A DNA stretch of 9,432 nucleotides from an uncultured Eubacteriales bacterium. Its GTDB lineage: Bacteria > Bacillota > Clostridia > Oscillospirales > Acutalibacteraceae. The notes beneath the pieces were generated by a model that saw nothing but the letters and a program-made list of their open reading frames with translations, searched no databases and was not told the origin of the DNA. Positions within the stretch are counted from its first letter, which is position 1; the number at the start of each line of letters is the position of its first letter. A program made the position numbers and the translations under genes. Of this stretch, positions 5,042 through 9,432 are shown piece after piece. The DNA lies in the NCBI GenBank assembly GCA_900321665.1, contig ONWY01000031.1, positions 1 to 9,432 on the forward strand. Direction: 5' to 3'.

Positions 5042-7819
5042 TTATTCTCCCAAGATTTTTGCACATCTGTCGCAAATTTCAGGATGATGCGCATGGGTGC
5101 CGACACTTGTGCTGTAGCTCCAGCAGCGCGCGCACTTTTCGCCCTCTGCCTTCATCACGGTGATGCTCAAGCCCTCGGTCTCGCCCTTGAAGGCACCGGT
5201 GCCCTCCTCGATTTCCACTTGCGAAACGATGAATGCACTCGGCAGCTGCGCCTGATTTTCTTTCAAAAATTCCAACAGCTCGCCTGTGGCAAAGAGCACG
5301 ACTTTTGCCTCGAGGCTCTTGCCGATTACCTTGGCATTTCTCGCTTCCTCCAGCGCTTTATTCACATCGTTACGAATGGCATGGATGCGGTCCCACTTGG
5401 CGCTGAAAGCGGCTTCTGCCGCCTGCGGCTGCGGGATATCATTGAGCAGCGGACTGTCGGCATTGCGCGAAGCATCATGGGGCATCGCCTTCCAGATTTC
5501 ATCGGCAGTGAATGCCAAAATCGGTGTTATCAACAGGCACAGTGCATCCAAAATCTTGTAAATCGTGGTCTGCGCCGCACGCCTGGTTTTGGAATCCGCC
5601 TTTTCCACATAGAGCCTGTCCTTAAGCACATCCAAATAGAAGTTAGACATATCGAGCACGCAGAAATTGTGCACGGCATGGAAAATGGTGTGGTACTCAT
5701 ATTTATCGTAGCTCGCGCGCACGGAAGCAATCAGCTTATTGAGTGCGCTCAAAGCCCACAAATCGATTTCCTCCAGCTCGCTTTGCTCCAGCATATCGGT
5801 ATTCGGGTCAAAATCATCAATATTGCCGAGAATGAAGCGAGCGGTGTTTCTGATTTTTCTGTAAACCTCGCTCAACTGCTTTAAGATATCGGGCGAGATT
5901 CTCACATCGGCATGGTAATCCGAGGAAGCTACCCACAGCCTCAGGATATCCGCACCGTATTTGTCAATTACCTCTTCGGGAGCAATGCCGTTGCCGAGCG
6001 ACTTGTGCATCTGCCTGCCGTTACCGTCAACCACCCAACCGTGGGTAATGACCTCTTTATAAGGCGCTTTGCCGGTGGTGGCAACGCTGGTCAGCATCGA
6101 GGATTGGAACCAACCTCTGTATTGGTCGGCACCCTCAAGGTATACATCTGCCGGCCAATGCAGGTAATCTCTGTTTTTGCAAACCGCGCGGTGCGAGGAG
6201 CCGGAATCGAACCAAACATCCATAATATCCTTCTCCTTCGAGAAGCCTTTTGCAGCGCCGCAGTGCGGGCAGGTGTAGTCTGCCGGCATAAAGTAATCGG
6301 CTTCATGGGCAAACCAGGCATCGGAGCCCTCCTCGCCAAAGACATCTGCCACCTTTTGCATCAGCGCCTTGTCGATAATCTCCTTACCGCAGCTGTCGCA
6401 ATAGAACACGGGAATCGGCACGCCCCACTTACGCTGGCGGGAAATGCACCAATCCTTTCTCTCGCGAATCATATTCTTAATTCTTTCAAGTCCCCAACCG
6501 GGGTACCACTTCACACCGTCTGCCGCCTTGCAGGCATCCTCCTTGAAGTCCTCCACAGAGCAGAACCACTGGCTGGTTGCTCTGAACAAAATCGGGTTTT
6601 TACAACGCCAGCAATGCGGATATTGGTGGACAATCTTTTTGAGTGCAAACAGGTTGCCCTGCTCCTCTAAGAAAGCGGCAATCTTTTTGTTGGCTTCATC
6701 GGTGGTAAGGCCTGCAAACTGCCCTGCCTCCTCGGTCAAAACGCCCTTGTCGTTGACCGGCACCACAATGCCGATTTCGGGGTAATTCTTGCAGACATCG
6801 AAGTCCTCCACACCAAAGCCCGGCGCGGTGTGTACGCAGCCGGTACCGCTCTCGAGGGTAACATGCTCGCCCACAATCACAAGGCTCTCGCGCTCTAAGA
6901 AGGGGTGCTGACAGGTGATGTACTCCAGCTCGCTGCCCTGCATGGTGGCAACGATTTCATATGCCTTGCCGTACTCCGCCATCGCCGCCTCGCACAGCTC
7001 CTTTGCCATGACAAAGTATTCATCCTCGCAGTGCACGAGCGCATACTCGAAGCGCGGGCCGACACAAATGGCGAGGTTGCCGGGCAAGGTCCAGGTTGTG
7101 GTGGTCCAAATCACGAAGGAGGTTTTAGAAACATCGGCACCGTACTTTGCCAAAATGCCCTTATCGTCCTTCACATTAAACTTCACATAGATAGAGTAGC
7201 AATCATCATCGCTATACTCGATTTCCGCCTCGGCGAGCGCGGTGTTACAATCCGAGCACCAATACACGGGCTTCAAGCCCTTGTAGATGTAGCCCTTTTC
7301 CGCCATTTCGGAGAAAACCTTCACCTGCTCCTTTTCAAAATCATGGGTCAGGGTGATATACGGATTATCCCACTCGCCCAAGACACCCAGGCGCTTGAAT
7401 TGGTTGCGCTGCTCATCAATATATTGGTTGGCAAAATCGCGGCAAATCTTTCTCAGCTCCACATCGGAAATGGTGGAATCGGCGCTGATGCCCGCCTTCT
7501 TGCGCGCCTTTAACTCGGTGGGCAAACCGTGGGTATCCCAACCGGGCACATAGGGGCTCTTGAAGCCGGTCATATTCTTATACTTAACAATGAAATCCTT
7601 TAACACCTTGTTCATCGCGGTGCCCAGGTGAATGCCGCCGTTGGCATAGGGCGGGCCATCGTGGAGCACAAAGAGCGGCTTGCCCTCGTTTTTCTCCATC
7701 ATCTTGCCGTATATATCTTCTGCATACCACTGCTCAAGGAAGCCGGGCTCTCTTTGCGGCAGCCCCGCTCTCATCGGGAAGTCTGTTTTGAGCATATTTA
7801 AGGTACTTTTATAATCCAT
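5042..7819 (-). CDS. ileS: Isoleucyl-tRNA synthetase
   Basis: This 925-residue class I aminoacyl-tRNA synthetase charges tRNA-Ile. The Rossmann-fold HIGH motif is 'HLGT' (64-67) within 'DGPPYANGGIHLGT'. The editing domain, which clears Val-tRNA-Ile, shows 'WTTTTWTLPGN' (238-248) and 'HTAPGFGVEDF' (330-340). 'ATSQWFCSVEDF', 'DWCISRQRKWGVPIPVFYC' and 'DVWFDSGSSH' follow, typical of IleS. The KMSKS loop reads 'QMHKS' (603-607). The C-terminal zinc finger CARC...CDRC (C896, C899, C916, C919) is intact, as in the bacterial zinc-containing form. The start at 7819 is chosen over an in-frame ATG at 7855 because GGAGG lies 7 nt before it and 'MDYKSTLNMLKTDFPMRAGL' is the expected IleS N-terminus. The gene heads the lspA-rluD-transketolase run. 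No T-box leader fits in the 94 bases upstream. Confidence 0.97.
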   Translation of the reverse strand: MDYKSTLNMLKTDFPMRAGLPQREPGFLEQWYAEDIYGKMMEKNEGKPLFVLHDGPPYANGGIHLGTAMNKVLKDFIVKYKNMTGFKSPYVPGWDTHGLPTELKARKKAGISADSTISDVELRKICRDFANQYIDEQRNQFKRLGVLGEWDNPYITLTHDFEKEQVKVFSEMAEKGYIYKGLKPVYWCSDCNTALAEAEIEYSDDDCYSIYVKFNVKDDKGILAKYGADVSKTSFVIWTTTTWTLPGNLAICVGPRFEYALVHCEDEYFVMAKELCEAAMAEYGKAYEIVATMQGSELEYITCQHPFLERESLVIVGEHVTLESGTGCVHTAPGFGVEDFDVCKNYPEIGIVVPVNDKGVLTEEAGQFAGLTTDEANKKIAAFLEEQGNLFALKKIVHQYPHCWRCKNPILFRATSQWFCSVEDFKEDACKAADGVKWYPGWGLERIKNMIRERKDWCISRQRKWGVPIPVFYCDSCGKEIIDKALMQKVADVFGEEGSDAWFAHEADYFMPADYTCPHCGAAKGFSKEKDIMDVWFDSGSSHRAVCKNRDYLHWPADVYLEGADQYRGWFQSSMLTSVATTGKAPYKEVITHGWVVDGNGRQMHKSLGNGIAPEEVIDKYGADILRLWVASSDYHADVRISPDILKQLSEVYRKIRNTARFILGNIDDFDPNTDMLEQSELEEIDLWALSALNKLIASVRASYDKYEYHTIFHAVHNFCVLDMSNFYLDVLKDRLYVEKADSKTRRAAQTTIYKILDALCLLITPILAFTADEIWKAMPHDASRNADSPLLNDIPQPQAAEAAFSAKWDRIHAIRNDVNKALEEARNAKVIGKSLEAKVVLFATGELLEFLKENQAQLPSAFIVSQVEIEEGTGAFKGETEGLSITVMKAEGEKCARCWSYSTSVGTHAHHPEICDRCAKILGE

Positions 7820-7844
7820 TGTATTTCCTCCAAAATTCATTTGC

Positions 7845-7875
7845 AAAAAACGCAAAGGCGGACGATGTCCGCCTT
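7845..7875 (-). terminator. Intrinsic terminator between divIVA and ileS
   Basis: On the minus strand AAGGCGGAC (7867-7875) pairs perfectly with GTCCGCCTT (7855-7863) around an ATC loop. TGCG and a run of six T (7845-7850) follow. The hairpin ends 38 nt after the divIVA stop codon and about 26 nt before the ileS start. It should end divIVA transcripts. If transcription of ileS also starts upstream, it could act as an attenuator. Confidence 0.85.
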
Positions 7876-7913
7876 CTTATCGCAATAATAAGGCTTTATC
7901 TATGTAATGCCGA

Positions 7914-9432
7914 TTACTTTCTTTTGAACAGCCTGCCGAAGCCTCTGGGTGATGCGTCTTCCTCATCATCGTCATCCTCATCATCCATGCCGAACATATC
8001 GAAATCATCGTCATCAAAATCATCGCCGAGATCCAAATCATCATCCAAATCATCTAAATCGGAAAAATCATCTTCATCATCGTCATCATCATTAAAGAAA
8101 GCAGCAAAAGCCTCTTCAAACGACTGCTTTCTTGCCACCTTGGCGCTATCTGCCTCCTTAGCAGGCTCTTGCGCTGCAGATTCGCTCTCTTGCTCTGCTG
8201 CAGGCTCGCTCTCCTGTGCCGCGGGCTCGGTTGCCTCCTCCGCAGGCTGCTCTGCCTGTGCGGGCTCCTCTGCCTTCGGTTCAATTGCCGGCGCGGTCGG
8301 CTCAAACGCAGGCGCTTCCTCCTCAGCCGCGCCCAAAACCATTTCATCTAAGCTGACCTGGTTTTCATCGACCGGCTCCTCTTCAAAATCAGCCTCCTCG
8401 ATATCCTCGAGCACGCTGTCATCTTCTAATGTATCTTCGTCAAGCTCCTCGGGCTCCTCGATATCGCCATCATCAATGTCTTCATCAATATCTTCATCAT
8501 CGATGTCGTCAACATCTTCATCATTGATGCCGTCATCATCGATATCTTCATCATCGATATCTTCATCCTCGATATCTTCATCATCGATGTCTTCATCCTC
8601 GATATCTTCATCATCGATGTCTTCATCCTCGATATCTTCAATATCTTCATCATCGATGTCTTCGGCATCCGCTGCGGGCTCCACGATTGCTGCGGGTTCC
8701 TCGGCTGCTGCGAGCTCTTCCACTGCGGCGGGTTTCTCGATTTTCTCGGGTTCTTCCACTGCGGCGGACGCCTCTGCAGGTGCGGGTGCTTCTGCCGCTT
8801 CCTCCTCATCGGTTTCAAAATCCGCTTCATCCACCTCAATCAGGGCGGGGATTTCATTGATTAAGGAAATGTGCGCTCTGTAGGTTTCGAGCAGCTCGCT
8901 CTTAAACTTGGCAGTCTCTTTCTTGATTGCTTCGAGCGCAACCTCTTCAATTTTCTTGTTGCGCAGGTAATCTGCCTTGATACGATTGGCTTCCTCGTTG
9001 GCTTCCGCCACGAGCGCCTCTGCCTTAAACTTGGCATCCGCCACAATAACACTTGCATTGTTTTGGGCTTGGGAGAGTGTCTCGTGGGCATTTTGGTCTG
9101 CTTGAGAAATCACCTTTGCGGCATAGGCATCCGCCTCCGCCTTCTCCTGCTGCGCCTTTTGCTGCGCCTCGCTGACTAAAGACGCAGACTCGGCGGCCGC
9201 CTTTTCAAGCGTGCTTTCCGCTTCCTCCTTCGCCTCCTTGGTCAGGGTGCTGGCAGCCTTTTGCGCCGCAAGCAGCGCCACGCGGATGTTATCCTCCTCG
9301 GTGCGATACTCCTCTACCTTGTCGGCAAGGATACCGAGCTTCTTAACAAGCTCGCCGTTTTCGCGGAAGGTCTTGTCATAAGACTCGGCAATCTCCTGCA
9401 AAAAGGCATCGACCTCGGATGCTTTATACATG
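7914..9432 (-). CDS. divIVA: DivIVA-family polar/division protein with long acidic C-terminal extension (5' end outside window)
   Basis: 505 codons are visible. The first residues ('YKASEVDAFLQEIAESYDK') match the DivIVA N-terminal domain a short way in from its usual start. The Met at 9431 therefore probably occupies the position usually held by the Gly of the RGY motif and is internal. About 20 residues should lie beyond the right edge. DivIVA proteins bind curved membrane at septa and poles and recruit division, sporulation or wall-growth partners. A coiled coil runs to about residue 170 ('ADKVEEYRTEED', Ala/Glu/Lys-rich heptads), ending near 'HISLINEIPALIEVDEADF'. Beyond lies a ~330-residue Asp/Glu/Ala/Pro-rich region with DED-I repeats (about 255-325), an Ala-Glu-Pro stretch, a second very acidic stretch, and a short basic tail 'GFGRLFKRK'. 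Family members are usually 160-250 residues, so the tail is unusually long. The position next to ileS is the classic Firmicutes arrangement. Confidence 0.88.
   Translation of the reverse strand, partial: MYKASEVDAFLQEIAESYDKTFRENGELVKKLGILADKVEEYRTEEDNIRVALLAAQKAASTLTKEAKEEAESTLEKAAAESASLVSEAQQKAQQEKAEADAYAAKVISQADQNAHETLSQAQNNASVIVADAKFKAEALVAEANEEANRIKADYLRNKKIEEVALEAIKKETAKFKSELLETYRAHISLINEIPALIEVDEADFETDEEEAAEAPAPAEASAAVEEPEKIEKPAAVEELAAAEEPAAIVEPAADAEDIDDEDIEDIEDEDIDDEDIEDEDIDDEDIEDEDIDDEDIDDDGINDEDVDDIDDEDIDEDIDDGDIEEPEELDEDTLEDDSVLEDIEEADFEEEPVDENQVSLDEMVLGAAEEEAPAFEPTAPAIEPKAEEPAQAEQPAEEATEPAAQESEPAAEQESESAAQEPAKEADSAKVARKQSFEEAFAAFFNDDDDDEDDFSDLDDLDDDLDLGDDFDDDDFDMFGMDDEDDDDEEDASPRGFGRLFKRK
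8458..8667 (-). repeat. In-frame acidic tandem repeat within divIVA
   Basis: A degenerate 15-nt unit (coding DEDID/DEDIE) recurs through this stretch. A 30-nt higher-order unit is present in three adjacent copies at 8551-8580, 8581-8610 and 8611-8640. The last two are identical and the first differs at one base. Each 30-nt unit encodes the ten residues EDIEDEDIDD, so copy-number change keeps the reading frame. Confidence 0.9.

Noticed and set aside
7820..7855. Upstream in-frame start for IleS at 7855
   Set aside because: The extra 12 residues include the ribosome binding site sequence and lie at the foot of the terminator hairpin. 7819 has GGAGG at correct spacing.
8458..8667. CRISPR-like array
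   Set aside because: The repeats are contiguous with no spacers, are in frame and are part of a coding sequence.
7819..8883. Plus-strand 354-codon ORF, extremely serine-rich
   Set aside because: It is antisense to divIVA. The serine runs are the complement of Asp/Glu codons (GAT/GAA read as ATC/TTC in shifted frame), and it lacks a ribosome binding site and any domain.
9429..9431. ATG at the right edge as the true DivIVA start
   Set aside because: The sequence after it aligns to an internal position of the DivIVA domain (after the usual FxxxxRGY), so about 20 residues are missing.

Overview
The window looks like chromosomal DNA from a spore-forming, low-to-mid GC Firmicute. The best guess is class Clostridia, Ruminococcaceae/Oscillospiraceae-like. 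The grounds are an alpha/beta-type small acid-soluble spore protein, strong AGGAGG ribosome binding sites, a two-gene (split) transketolase, and the typical Firmicutes order divIVA - ileS - lspA - rluD. The genus is inference.

Layout from right to left: almost everything is on the minus strand. It begins with a divIVA-like cell-pole/division gene cut by the right edge (7914-9432). This gene carries an unusually long, acidic, internally repetitive C-terminal half. An intrinsic terminator (7845-7875) separates it from a compact housekeeping run. That run is ileS (isoleucyl-tRNA synthetase), lspA (signal peptidase II), rluD-like pseudouridine synthase, the N- and C-terminal transketolase subunits, and a short membrane-anchored ComEA-like helix-hairpin-helix protein. 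Gaps are 9 nt (ileS/lspA), a 4-nt overlap (lspA/rluD), 39 nt (rluD/tkt-N), 2 nt (tktN/tktC) and a 1-nt overlap (tktC/comEA), so ileS to comEA probably forms one transcription unit. It ends at a bidirectional terminator (about 1315-1353) shared with the convergent spore-protein gene (1120-1302, plus strand).

The left 840 bases hold a divergent minus-strand ORF with its own plausible promoter and a very strong ribosome binding site. Its first ~253 residues look like the Firmicutes HipA-like kinase family. At the point where the kinase catalytic loop is expected, the reading frame passes without interruption into residues that match the RNA-binding (cold-shock-like) domain of transcription termination factor Rho. 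The frame then runs off the left edge. This in-frame HipA-like/Rho junction is the main anomaly. It may be a real recombinant fusion or an assembly chimera, and the window alone cannot decide. The 280-base region between this gene and the spore-protein gene also holds an apparently orphan plus-strand terminator and a perfect 17-nt palindrome.

The housekeeping genes have related roles in growth: translation (ileS), lipoprotein maturation (lspA), ribosomal RNA modification (rluD), pentose-phosphate metabolism (transketolase) and polar growth/division (divIVA). They are otherwise ordinary. No tRNA, rRNA, CRISPR array or transposase was seen.
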